Of a stretch of 59,512 nucleotides of DNA, positions 16,764 through 25,648 are shown piece after piece. Made by a program: the position numbers and the translations under genes. How positions within the stretch are numbered: the stretch's first letter is position 1; every line of letters begins with the position of its first letter. The notes under the pieces are model-generated. The model saw only the letters and a program-made list of their open reading frames with translations, was not told the origin of the DNA and did no database searches. Source of the DNA: Prevotella sp. (GTDB lineage Bacteria > Bacteroidota > Bacteroidia > Bacteroidales > Bacteroidaceae); contig JAFTFG010000017.1 of assembly GCA_017449675.1 (NCBI GenBank), positions 1 through 59,512 of the forward strand, read 5' to 3'.

Positions 16764-18050
16764 ATGAAACAACTAATATTCAGCCTGGCATTCTTAGGAC
16801 TGACCACTGGCGTATCAGCACAAATTGCGAAAGAAGAGATACAACAGGATGTCCACCGTTCTGGTAGTAATCAATTGGCCTATCCAGGTCCGAAACAGGT
16901 ACACCTGTCTGATGCTCCCAAGGGAAAGAAACCTTTCTATATCAGTCATTATGGTCGTCATGGCTCTCGTTTCCTGATAGAGAAAAAAGACTATGACTTC
17001 CCCTATCAGACATTGGCAAAGGCAGACTCTGCAGGAAAGTTGACCGCATTAGGGAAAAGCGTACTGGAACGTGTTACATTGCTCCGTGAGGAATCAGACA
17101 ACCGAAGGGGAGAGTTGACCCCATTAGGGGCTTTACAGCATCAACAGATAGCCAAACGTATGGCAGAGCGATTCCCTGAGGTGTTTGAGGGCGATCCCGT
17201 TATTGATGCCAAGAGTACGGTAGTGATTCGTTGTATCCTCTCCATGGAGAATGCCTTACTGCAATTATTGGCTATCAATCCCAAACTGCATATCCGCCAT
17301 GACGCTTCTTACCATGACATGTATTATATGAACTTGCATGATAACAAATTGAAAGCCCTGAAGATGGACTCTACCGTCAAGGAGGTTTATCGTGAGTTCA
17401 CGAAGAAGTATGAGCGGGGAGATGCCCTCATGTCCAAACTGTTTAATGATATGGAATACGTTAAACAGGAAATACAGGCACAGCCCTTGGCCAATGCGCT
17501 CTTCAACCTGGCTTCAAACATCCAGAATACGGAGTTGCGTAAGAAAATAACGCTCTACGATATCTTTACCGACGAGGAACTCTACTGCTATTGGAAGATG
17601 AGTAATGCCTGGTGGTATATCAACTATGGAGGATGTACCCTAAATGGCGGTACACAACCCTATAGTCAGCGTAACCTGTTACGGAAAATCATCGAAGAGG
17701 CCGACAGTTGTATTCGTTTAGACCATCCTGGAGCCACCCTGCGTTTCGGTCATGAAACGATGGTACTCCCCTTGACGTGTCTGCTTGACTTGAACGGCTA
17801 TGGCATGCAGACGGACAACCTGGATGCACTGGACCGCAAGGGGTGGATTAACTTCAATATTTTCCCCATGGCTGCCAATATCCAGTTTATCTTCTACCGC
17901 AGTAATCCGCAAGACCAGGATGTTCTGGTGAAGGTATTACTCAATGAGAACGAGGCTGAACTTCCTGTTAAGAGTAAGGAGAAACCTTATTATAGATGGA
18001 GTGACGTACGTGAATACTATTTAGAGAAACTCAACGCTTATCATGACTGA
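16764..18050 (+). CDS. Secreted histidine acid phosphatase (MINPP/phytase-like), copy 1
   Basis: A 428-aa exported phosphatase of the histidine acid phosphatase clan. Signal peptide 1-19 ends VSAQ. Catalytic RHGSR at 65-69; the downstream acid motif is GHET, with the proton donor following the His. The family removes phosphate from inositol polyphosphates or other monoesters; the substrate here is inferred. The ATG at 16764 fits the signal peptide better than the upstream ATG at 16707. It overlaps copy 2 by 8 bp. Copies 1-3 share segments such as KPFYISHY, KADSAGKLT, RKIIEEADSC and VLVKVLLNE, so they arose by tandem duplication. Confidence 0.86.
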   Translation: MKQLIFSLAFLGLTTGVSAQIAKEEIQQDVHRSGSNQLAYPGPKQVHLSDAPKGKKPFYISHYGRHGSRFLIEKKDYDFPYQTLAKADSAGKLTALGKSVLERVTLLREESDNRRGELTPLGALQHQQIAKRMAERFPEVFEGDPVIDAKSTVVIRCILSMENALLQLLAINPKLHIRHDASYHDMYYMNLHDNKLKALKMDSTVKEVYREFTKKYERGDALMSKLFNDMEYVKQEIQAQPLANALFNLASNIQNTELRKKITLYDIFTDEELYCYWKMSNAWWYINYGGCTLNGGTQPYSQRNLLRKIIEEADSCIRLDHPGATLRFGHETMVLPLTCLLDLNGYGMQTDNLDALDRKGWINFNIFPMAANIQFIFYRSNPQDQDVLVKVLLNENEAELPVKSKEKPYYRWSDVREYYLEKLNAYHD

Positions 18051-19368
18051 AAGACGATATGGCCGGCTCTTTACTGTTGTCATCCTACTATGCGGTATGG
18101 TGACATCAGGACTCGCACAGTCTCTTTCGGCCTACGACCGTATCAGTAAAGACCGCCGTTTCTCAGCCAGTAACTATTGCATCTATCCTGATACCATCGT
18201 GTTCAAATATACGCCCCCTCCTACGGGAAAACGACCTTTCTATATCAGTCATTATAGCCGTCACGGTTCACGTTATCTAAGTAACAGGAAAGGCTATGAT
18301 ATCCCCTATAAAATGCTTCAAAAAGCAGACTCCGCAGGAAAACTGACACCCATAGGCAAGAATGTGATGGAGCAACTGGCCAGTATTATCAGCGACTCAG
18401 AAGGACGTTGGGGAGATCTGACAGAACTGGGGAAACAGCAACAACGAGGTATTGCCCGTCGCATGATGACACGGTTTCCGGAAGTCTTCGAGGGGAAGGC
18501 ACATATCAATGCCAGGAGTACGACCGTCAATCGTTGTATCCTTTCAATGGGGTCTGCCGTGCAAGGTATGATGTCGAAGAATCCCAAGTTGCAGATCAGT
18601 ATGGATGCTTCCCGCCATGACATGGAGTATATGAACCATCAGGATCAGGTATTGCGAGACAGTATGACATCCATCCATGCCAAGAAGATCTATGACGCTT
18701 ACTGTACAAATCGTGAACATAACCCCAGGTTGATTGCCTTGCTCTTCAATGATTCCGTCTATGCCAAGGAGAATGTCGATGAGGTATGGTTTAACTATTA
18801 CCTCCTGAAATCTGCCTTGATACAGCAGAATACCAGAATGGGCCATCATATCAACTATCTGGACTTATTCACCTTTGAGGATATCCACCAATACTGGCAG
18901 AAAGAAAATGCGTGGTGGTATTTTATGTATGGGCCGGCCTTGATTAACGGAGGGAAGCAGCCTTTTACACAACGCTACCTGCTCCGTAAGATCATTGAGG
19001 AGGCTGACAGTTGTCTGCGGCTGAAGAAACCGGGAGTACAGTTACGTTTCGGCCATGAGACGATCATCCTGCCACTGACCTGTCTGATGGAAATCAATCA
19101 TTTCGGTTATCAGACGACCGACCTGGAGACCCTGGAGGAGCATGGCTGGTGGGCCTGTATGGTATTCCCAATGGCTTCCAATATCCAGTTTGTCTTCTAT
19201 CGGGAAGATTTCTATGACAAGGACGTTCTGGTAAAGGTCCTCTTAAATGAGGAAGAGGCCACACTACCTGTCAAGAGTGATATCGCACCTTATTACCATT
19301 GGGCAGATGTCCGTGACTATTATCTCCAAAAACTGGAACAATACGAGAGAGAAAGAAGTGGGAAGTAA
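18043..19368 (+). CDS. Secreted histidine acid phosphatase, copy 2
   Basis: A 441-aa paralogue of its neighbours. Signal peptide about 1-26 ending GLAQ; catalytic motif SRHGSR; acid motif GHET (LRFGHETIILPL). It differs from copies 1 and 3 in having YSRHG rather than YGRHG. The ATG lies inside the last codons of copy 1, and it overlaps copy 3 by 11 bp. Such tight coupling suggests the three are made together in the periplasm or at the outer membrane. Confidence 0.86.
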   Translation: MTERRYGRLFTVVILLCGMVTSGLAQSLSAYDRISKDRRFSASNYCIYPDTIVFKYTPPPTGKRPFYISHYSRHGSRYLSNRKGYDIPYKMLQKADSAGKLTPIGKNVMEQLASIISDSEGRWGDLTELGKQQQRGIARRMMTRFPEVFEGKAHINARSTTVNRCILSMGSAVQGMMSKNPKLQISMDASRHDMEYMNHQDQVLRDSMTSIHAKKIYDAYCTNREHNPRLIALLFNDSVYAKENVDEVWFNYYLLKSALIQQNTRMGHHINYLDLFTFEDIHQYWQKENAWWYFMYGPALINGGKQPFTQRYLLRKIIEEADSCLRLKKPGVQLRFGHETIILPLTCLMEINHFGYQTTDLETLEEHGWWACMVFPMASNIQFVFYREDFYDKDVLVKVLLNEEEATLPVKSDIAPYYHWADVRDYYLQKLEQYERERSGK

Positions 19369-20683
19369 CAGCATACGACGACTGATAACCATCATTTGCT
19401 TTTCCTGTCTGGTGAGCATCGTTTGGGCACAGACTGTCCTTGAGGAGATAGCCAAGACTCCTTTCCTGTCGTCTAACAACTATTGTGTCTATCCTGATCG
19501 GGACGACCATCAATACACAGAGGCCCCTGCAGGAAAGAAACCGTTCTATATCAGTCATTATGGCCGTCACGGATCCCGATACCTAAGTCGCCAGCATGCT
19601 TATGACATCCCCTTCGGAATACTTAGTAAGGCTGACTCTGCAGGGAAACTGACTCCTCTGGGGAAGGATGTCTTCCGTCAGGTGATTATTGCCCGTGAGG
19701 ATGTGAAAGATCGCAACGGAGAACTGACAGAACTGGGAAACCGACAGCATCACCATATCGCTCGAAGAATGATGGAGCATTTCCCTGAAGTCTTTGAGGG
19801 GAAAGCCCATATCGATGCCCGCAGCACCACGAAGATACGCTGTATCCTCTCAATGGGTGCCGCCCTGCAACAGATGGTGTCACTCAATCCTGAACTACAG
19901 ATCCACCGCATGGATGCCTCCCAGCATGACATGTGGTATATGAACTACCAAGACCAACTATTGAAGAAGAGCAGGATGACACCTGCTGCCAACGATGCCT
20001 ATACCGCCTTTACGAAGAAACGGGAGCATAACGAGCGACTGATGTCCATCCTCTTCAATGATACGGCCTATGTCCGTCAGGAGGTAGATGACGCTACCTT
20101 GAACTATTATTTGTTTAAGGTAGCCTCCATCCAACAGAATACCCACCTCTCTGACAGTCTTCACCTGTTGGATATCTTCACCAACGAAGAACTCTACCGT
20201 ATCTGGCAAAAGGAGAATGTCTGGTGGTATATCAATTTCGGAGCGTGTCTTCTGAATGGAGGAAAACAGCCTTTTACCCAACGTAACCTGCTAAGAAAGA
20301 TCATCGAGGAGGCCGACAGTTGTATCGCTCTCACACAACATGGGGCCACTCTGCGCTATGGTCATGAGACCATCGTCCTGCCCTTGACATGTCTCTTGGA
20401 ACTGAACGGCTATGGTATGCAGACCATGGACCTGGAGGAAGTGGAAAAGAACGGGTGGGTGGCCTACCGTGTCTTCCCAATGGGCACTAACCTACAGTTT
20501 ATCTTTTATCGGACTGACCCCTTCGACCATGATGTCATCATAAAAGTATTACTCAATGAAGAGGAGGCAACACTGCCCATCCAGACAGACATCGCCCCCT
20601 ATTACCATTGGAGTGATTTCAAGGACTACTACTTGAAGAAACTCGATGACTACGAACGGTCTATAACCCCTCCTTTGCCTTGA
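19358..20683 (+). CDS. Secreted histidine acid phosphatase, copy 3 (GTG start)
   Basis: A 441-aa third paralogue, the same length as copy 2. I place the start at the GTG at 19358: it follows a purine-rich AGAGAGAAAGAA stretch and gives a good signal peptide (GSNSIRRLITI...VWAQ). The ATGs upstream lie deep in copy 2. RHGSR and GHET motifs are intact. Its end overlaps the convergent sufE end by 23 bp. The perfect 7-bp inverted repeat around 20675-20689 might slow polymerase but lacks a T tract. Confidence 0.84.
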   Translation: MGSNSIRRLITIICFSCLVSIVWAQTVLEEIAKTPFLSSNNYCVYPDRDDHQYTEAPAGKKPFYISHYGRHGSRYLSRQHAYDIPFGILSKADSAGKLTPLGKDVFRQVIIAREDVKDRNGELTELGNRQHHHIARRMMEHFPEVFEGKAHIDARSTTKIRCILSMGAALQQMVSLNPELQIHRMDASQHDMWYMNYQDQLLKKSRMTPAANDAYTAFTKKREHNERLMSILFNDTAYVRQEVDDATLNYYLFKVASIQQNTHLSDSLHLLDIFTNEELYRIWQKENVWWYINFGACLLNGGKQPFTQRNLLRKIIEEADSCIALTQHGATLRYGHETIVLPLTCLLELNGYGMQTMDLEEVEKNGWVAYRVFPMGTNLQFIFYRTDPFDHDVIIKVLLNEEEATLPIQTDIAPYYHWSDFKDYYLKKLDDYERSITPPLP

Positions 20684-21089
20684 AGGCAAGGGCATACATC
20701 CGCATCTGTTTCACCATTGCCAACAGACCATTACTACGTGTTGGCGACAGATGATCCTTCAACCCTATCTGATCGATGAAATAGAGTTCGGCATCGAGGA
20801 TCTCCTGAGGAGTATGACCACTGAATACTCGTATCAACAAGGTAACAATACCCTTGACTATCAAGGCATCACTCTCTGCCGTGAAGTCGATGATGCCGTC
20901 ATGATAGTCGGCTTGCAGCCATACCCTGCTCTGACAACCATCTATCAGGTTACTCTCTATTTTATATTTCTCGTCAAGAGGTGCTTGGTCATTACCCAGG
21001 TCAATGAGTAACTGGTATTTGTCCATCCAGTCGTCAAAACCGGCAAACTCCTCGATAATCTCGTCTTGTGTTTCGTTAATCGTCGCCAT
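20661..21089 (-). CDS. sufE: SufE-family cysteine desulfuration protein
   Basis: A 142-aa sulfur acceptor that takes persulfide from the SufS desulfurase for Fe-S cluster assembly. The acceptor cysteine is Cys52 in IDGCQSRVW, the family's key motif. The ATG at 21089 is chosen because the promoter at 21132-21163 lies downstream of the longer ORF start. No sufS/sufBCD genes are close by. Confidence 0.9.
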   Translation of the reverse strand: MATINETQDEIIEEFAGFDDWMDKYQLLIDLGNDQAPLDEKYKIESNLIDGCQSRVWLQADYHDGIIDFTAESDALIVKGIVTLLIRVFSGHTPQEILDAELYFIDQIGLKDHLSPTRSNGLLAMVKQMRMYALAFKAKEGL

Positions 21090-21131
21090 GATGACATTCC
21101 ATTTTATGCTATACTTGCAGATATTTCTTTG

Positions 21132-21163
21132 CAAAGTTAAGTCTTTTATTGTTGACAACAAAA
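21132..21163 (-). promoter_or_regulatory. sufE promoter
   Basis: Leftward TTTG (21163-21160), 19-bp spacer, TAACTTTG (21139-21132), 43 bp before the sufE ATG. Confidence 0.7.
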
Positions 21164-21177
21164 TGATTTACTAAAAT

Positions 21178-21209
21178 TTTGGCATTTTACTCACTTATTC
21201 GTACCTTTG
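21178..21209 (+). promoter_or_regulatory. Duplicated promoter, distal copy
   Basis: A perfect consensus promoter (TTTG, 20-bp spacer, TACCTTTG). The whole 32 bp is repeated exactly at 21251-21282, 73 bp downstream. From this copy the U32 mRNA would have a leader of about 75 nt. Confidence 0.8.
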
Positions 21210-21215
21210 ACTTTG

Positions 21216-21247
21216 TCGAAAGAACTCACGTTCGAAAATGCTCAAAT
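21216..21247. repeat. Possible 16-bp (2 x 8) repeat between the two promoter copies
   Basis: TCGAAAGA at 21216 and TCGAAAAT at 21232 head two similar 16-mers. It might be a four-unit 8-bp array like those elsewhere, but the even-numbered units match poorly. Confidence 0.25.
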
Positions 21248-21250
21248 ATA

Positions 21251-21282
21251 TTTGGCATTTTACTCACTTATTCGTACCTTTG
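21251..21282 (+). promoter_or_regulatory. Duplicated promoter, proximal copy
   Basis: Exact copy of 21178-21209. Its -7 box ends 8 bp before the ATG at 21291, so initiation at the usual distance would give a nearly leaderless U32 mRNA. Confidence 0.8.
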
Positions 21283-21290
21283 TCTCCTGA

Positions 21291-22544
21291 ATGGAAAATA
21301 GTATCAAAGATTTCGAGATTATGGCACCAGTAGGTAGCCGTGACTCTCTGGCCGCTGCACTAAAAGCAGGAGCAGGAAGCGTGTATTTCGGCGTGGAGCA
21401 GTTGAACATGCGGTCACACTCTGCCAACCATTTCACGATTGATGACCTGCGGGAAATAGCCGCTACTTGCGAGGAGCATGGGGTAAAAAGTTATCTCACC
21501 GTGAATACGATTATCTATGGAGAGGACATTGAACTGATGCACCAGATCATCGATGCCGCTGTCGAGGCTCATATCTCTGCTGTCATCGCCTGCGACATCG
21601 CTGTGATGACCTACTGCCGGCAGAAGGGGATGGAGGTACACCTCTCCACACAACTGAATATCTCGAATATCGAGGCTTTGAAGTTCTATGCCCAGTTTGC
21701 TGATGTCGTCGTCCTTGCCCGTGAGTTGAACCTCGACCAGGTGGCGGAGATCTATCGGCAGATAGAGGAGCAGCATATCTGTGGACCCTCTGGTGAACAA
21801 ATCCGTATCGAGATGTTCTGTCATGGTGCTCTCTGTATGGCTGTCAGCGGCAAGTGCTATATGAGTCTCGATAATACAGGACGCTCTGCCAACCGTGGAG
21901 AGTGCATGCAGATTTGTCGTCGCTCTTATATCGTGACAGACCGTGAGACAGGAACGGAACTGGAGATAGACAATAAGTATATTATGAGTCCGAAGGACCT
22001 GAAGACCATCCGCTTCATCGACCGTCTGATGAAAAGTGGTGTGAGGGTCTTTAAGATTGAGGGACGTGCCCGAGGACCGGAATATGTGATGACCGTGGTG
22101 CAATGCTACAAGGAAGCCATACAAGCGGTACTCGACAATACCTTCACGGAAGAGAAGAAAAATGCATGGGACGAGCGTCTTGCCACCGTCTTCAATCGTG
22201 GTTTCTGGGACGGCTACTACCAAGGACAGCAATTAGGAGAGTGGAACAAGCACTATGGCTCCTGCGCCACGGAACGTAAGCAATATGTGGGAAAAGGGGT
22301 GAAGTATTTCTCTAAACTCGGCGTTGCAGAATTTACTTGCGAGGCTTGTGAGTTCTCGGTGGGTGATAAGATGCTTATCACAGGGCCAACAACGGGTGCC
22401 CTCTATGTTACCGTTGACGAGATACATGATGACGTGCAGGCGGTACAGACAGCACAGAAAGGAACACGTGTCAGCATCAAAGTACCAGAGAAGGTGCGCC
22501 CCAGTGATAAATTGTTTAAGATACTAAAGGTAAAGGAAGATTAG
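21291..22544 (+). CDS. U32-family peptidase-like protein (RlhA/TrhP type)
   Basis: A 417-aa U32 family protein. The signature EMFCHGALCMAVSGKCYMS is at about 183-201, followed by further cysteines (CMQICRRSY). Family members RlhA and TrhP are needed for 5-hydroxycytidine in 23S rRNA and 5-hydroxyuridine in tRNA; peptidase activity is doubtful. The C-terminal beta-barrel (about 330-417) is present. It is transcribed from two identical tandem promoters. Confidence 0.88.
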   Translation: MENSIKDFEIMAPVGSRDSLAAALKAGAGSVYFGVEQLNMRSHSANHFTIDDLREIAATCEEHGVKSYLTVNTIIYGEDIELMHQIIDAAVEAHISAVIACDIAVMTYCRQKGMEVHLSTQLNISNIEALKFYAQFADVVVLARELNLDQVAEIYRQIEEQHICGPSGEQIRIEMFCHGALCMAVSGKCYMSLDNTGRSANRGECMQICRRSYIVTDRETGTELEIDNKYIMSPKDLKTIRFIDRLMKSGVRVFKIEGRARGPEYVMTVVQCYKEAIQAVLDNTFTEEKKNAWDERLATVFNRGFWDGYYQGQQLGEWNKHYGSCATERKQYVGKGVKYFSKLGVAEFTCEACEFSVGDKMLITGPTTGALYVTVDEIHDDVQAVQTAQKGTRVSIKVPEKVRPSDKLFKILKVKED

Positions 22545-22588
22545 GTAAGAGAAATATCCCTAAGATTACATACTTTTTCCTTCTGACC

Positions 22589-22620
22589 TTTGGAGTATTA
22601 AGAAAATATTCCTATCTTTG
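22589..22620 (+). promoter_or_regulatory. Promoter of the beta-helix/papain operon
   Basis: TTTG (22589-22592), 20-bp spacer, TATCTTTG (22613-22620), 40 bp before the ATG at 22661. Confidence 0.75.
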
Positions 22621-22660
22621 TGCCTGACTAATCCAATAACACAAAAATAACCATATAGTT

Positions 22661-25648
22661 ATGAGACTTTTTAAGACACTTATCACTACGCTTTTGCTGA
22701 CAACAGGACTGTCGGCATCGGCACAATACCTGAACATTACAGGCAACGTCAATGGCGAACAGAATTCCACTTATCACATCGATATCTCGAAGGTCAAGGA
22801 CATCAGTTTCCCAAAGACTTCCGATGGTAAATTCAACATGCATTTGAAGTTTAAAGATGATACGGAATGGGATGTTCAGGATGTGAGTCAAGTGGGAGAC
22901 ATGACGAATACCGAGGAGATCGTGACCACCACGCCTCAGGTGATGTACTGCTGGTATGACCCTAATAAACCCATCAAGATGCTACCCGTCTATGGACATG
23001 ACGGCTTATACCACTATCTCTTCTGGCTGTCAGACGAGAGTTATATCTATTATAGTGATAAACTGCCCAGTGAGGGAGGTGCGGAGACTGCCAAAAAGAT
23101 TGCGAATCCCTATTTCGTTGGCTGGAATAGCATGTACTTAAATACTGTCGAGAATTATGCCAATATCTCAACTTGGCGTACCAGCGGATTCGGAGTCTAC
23201 CTCAATGGCAAGAATAGTAGGGTCAAGATGAGTATTCCTCTCAAGGGAAATGCCTACTGGGCCTCTCCCACCTTTACGGAAGACGATGAGGTGTGGGGTT
23301 ATAATACGGTAGCCGCTGGCAGTGAAGTGGTAAACGGAGGAATGGCGACGGCCTTTACTGCCAAAGACGGGAAGATCCGTTGGATAGACAGCAACGACCT
23401 GCCCAGTATTGAGTCTCAACTGAATAACGGACAGGGTATCAAGGTGCCCGCCGGTAAGAAGGTATACATCAACTTCGAGACAGGGGATGTCCTCGTCTCT
23501 ACTCCTGACGAGGTTCCCTTTGGTTTGGAGAGTCCGTTGTTCATACAAAACAATGATGGTAGCGGCACTGGGATTAAGAACTTGAATACAGCCTACCTGA
23601 AATGGAATGCCATAGACGGTGCGTCCGGCTATCGGATCAAAGTGGCTTTGGCATCAAAGGTCAGTGGTGGTGGTGATCTATGGGACGACCCCAATAACCT
23701 GATCAGTGACCAGACGGTAGGGGCCAACCAACAGGAACTCACGATTGCAGGACTGAATTATTATACTGACTATCAGTTTGCTATCCAAGCCCTGTCCCCC
23801 CGTGGAGAGGCCTATCACTCAGACTGGTATGGTGTGGGGGATCTCAGAAACTGGTATGCCTACTGCCGACTTGTAACGAATGCCCGCTATGCCGTGCCGA
23901 CTGTTCTGAAAGTATCCTATAACAGTCTCACCAAGACAGGAATGCGGGTGAATATCAACCGTACGGTCAATAGCAACACGTATACTGATGCAGAGATCGA
24001 GACCTTTAAAGAGCATTTCAACTTCATCGATGATAACAAGACACAACTCCGAGTGGACTATCTGACCATTACTCCTACTGAGTCCAACCCCAATGCAACG
24101 GTTCCTGAGAAATACAAGAAGTACCAGTTGTCGGAGGAGGAACTGGCTCAGGGTTATATCGAGGTGGACGGTCTCTCTGAGAACTCGCTCTATCATATCC
24201 AGGCTTGGGATCAGACGATTACGCCATCCATTGATGCCTGCTATAATTCTGTCATGGTACGCACCAAGGGTACCCCGGGGCCTCCCATCCCCATCAACCA
24301 TGTGGCGACCCTTGAGGATACACAGTCTAATATCACTGGTGACATCTCCGCTTGGGAGTCGATGAAACTGGATGATATCCTGAATGAGTATGCAAACAAC
24401 AACGACTTGGCGGAAGGACAGGAATACTATCTGGAGGGCGGAAAGGCTTATCATATCTCCAACTATGTCAGTATCACCAAGGGAATCACCTTGCGTACCA
24501 ATCCTGCCGACCTTGCCCAAGGTAAAAGGGCCAAACTCTATCTGGGAGGTCTGCTGAAAGAAGGCAATAATGCCTCCTCTACAAACTTTATGATAGGACG
24601 CTCGCCTATAGCCGGTGAAGATCCCACGATTGTGGCACATATTGAGGCCATCCGATTCCTGGATCTGGATATCGATTGTCCTCTGGCTCAGAACTACGGA
24701 AACCAAATAGAAGGAACGGGTTCTTCCACTGGTAACTATTTCATGAACATGTTCTCCAATGGCTTGAGTGTCGATATCGATCTGATCGAGTGGAACAATT
24801 GCACCTTCCAAGGGATGATCAGAGGTTTTATGCGTATTCAGGGAAGCTATGATTTCAATATCCGCCAACTCAAGATGATTGACTGTGAGCATTATAATAG
24901 CGGATATTATGATAATGCGGGTAGAGGTTATAGTTATATTTATGCAGACCACGGCAGCAAGCCGAAGTCGAATGTTCTGGAAAATGTAGAGATTTCCGGT
25001 TGTGTGTTCTATGACAGTCCGAGGGGTAATCTGATTACTGACCATAACCGTGACCTGACATGGGATGAAAGTGTACGTTGGAACATCAACATTCACCACA
25101 ATACCTTCGTGAACTTCTGTACACGCGCTAATACGGCAATCCTCAATACCCGTTATATCCCTGGTGGCTCAGTACTGGCCTTCCACGACAATGTTATCAT
25201 CAATACCAAGGATGAGGCGGACGAGAACCGTACTATGTATTGTGCAGGATGGGATGCCCGTAATATCCAAGGCGGTGACGGCTCAGGTGCTTGTACGTTC
25301 GATATCTACAACAACTGGACGACCAATGACAACCTGACTAACGACCAACCGTTTACGGCCAATGCGTTCAATGCGTCTTCCAACAGTCCATATAAATCAG
25401 CATGGCGCACTACCTGTACCTATCCTCATGGTACTAATGAACTGGTTGTACATAAGGACAACCTGAAGGCCACGGAGTTGATGGCCAGTCCCAACCCACA
25501 GCATCATATTGGTGCAACAGCCAGTCATCTGGACCACCACACCGATACAGGTATCGACGGTCTGTACTATCAACAGACAAGTACTGTTTTGAACTCTGAT
25601 ATCTACAAGAGCGGAGCAGGCGCACCCAAGTTGCGCAACGGTAAATAA
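22661..25648 (+). CDS. Large secreted beta-helix protein (DUF4957/DUF5123-like)
   Basis: A 995-aa exported protein. Signal peptide 1-21 (ending SASAQ), then a short Prevotella-type N-terminal module with KVKDISFPK. Residues about 75-280 hold a beta-rich domain resembling SusE/F-like starch-binding modules (weak recognition). Two FN3-like domains follow (about 295-400 and 410-550), and then a right-handed beta-helix (about 560-960) with repeated short strands, like the pectin-locus DUF4957/DUF5123 proteins. No type IX-like tail and no lipobox are visible. It probably binds or cleaves a pectic polysaccharide; this is inference from family company. The stop overlaps the next ATG by 1 bp. Confidence 0.78.
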   Translation: MRLFKTLITTLLLTTGLSASAQYLNITGNVNGEQNSTYHIDISKVKDISFPKTSDGKFNMHLKFKDDTEWDVQDVSQVGDMTNTEEIVTTTPQVMYCWYDPNKPIKMLPVYGHDGLYHYLFWLSDESYIYYSDKLPSEGGAETAKKIANPYFVGWNSMYLNTVENYANISTWRTSGFGVYLNGKNSRVKMSIPLKGNAYWASPTFTEDDEVWGYNTVAAGSEVVNGGMATAFTAKDGKIRWIDSNDLPSIESQLNNGQGIKVPAGKKVYINFETGDVLVSTPDEVPFGLESPLFIQNNDGSGTGIKNLNTAYLKWNAIDGASGYRIKVALASKVSGGGDLWDDPNNLISDQTVGANQQELTIAGLNYYTDYQFAIQALSPRGEAYHSDWYGVGDLRNWYAYCRLVTNARYAVPTVLKVSYNSLTKTGMRVNINRTVNSNTYTDAEIETFKEHFNFIDDNKTQLRVDYLTITPTESNPNATVPEKYKKYQLSEEELAQGYIEVDGLSENSLYHIQAWDQTITPSIDACYNSVMVRTKGTPGPPIPINHVATLEDTQSNITGDISAWESMKLDDILNEYANNNDLAEGQEYYLEGGKAYHISNYVSITKGITLRTNPADLAQGKRAKLYLGGLLKEGNNASSTNFMIGRSPIAGEDPTIVAHIEAIRFLDLDIDCPLAQNYGNQIEGTGSSTGNYFMNMFSNGLSVDIDLIEWNNCTFQGMIRGFMRIQGSYDFNIRQLKMIDCEHYNSGYYDNAGRGYSYIYADHGSKPKSNVLENVEISGCVFYDSPRGNLITDHNRDLTWDESVRWNINIHHNTFVNFCTRANTAILNTRYIPGGSVLAFHDNVIINTKDEADENRTMYCAGWDARNIQGGDGSGACTFDIYNNWTTNDNLTNDQPFTANAFNASSNSPYKSAWRTTCTYPHGTNELVVHKDNLKATELMASPNPQHHIGATASHLDHHTDTGIDGLYYQQTSTVLNSDIYKSGAGAPKLRNGK

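Noticed and set aside
20675-20689. Perfect inverted repeat at the convergent phosphatase/sufE ends
   Set aside because: No T tract on either side, and it is coding on both strands; not called a terminator.
22515-22555. GGTAAAG/GGTAAG repeats at the end of the U32 gene, as another array
   Set aside because: Only two loosely similar units with a 15-bp step; no four-unit pattern.
23819-25099. 426-codon minus-strand frame inside the beta-helix gene
   Set aside because: Antisense shadow of a gene with biased codons; no start signals and no recognisable domains.
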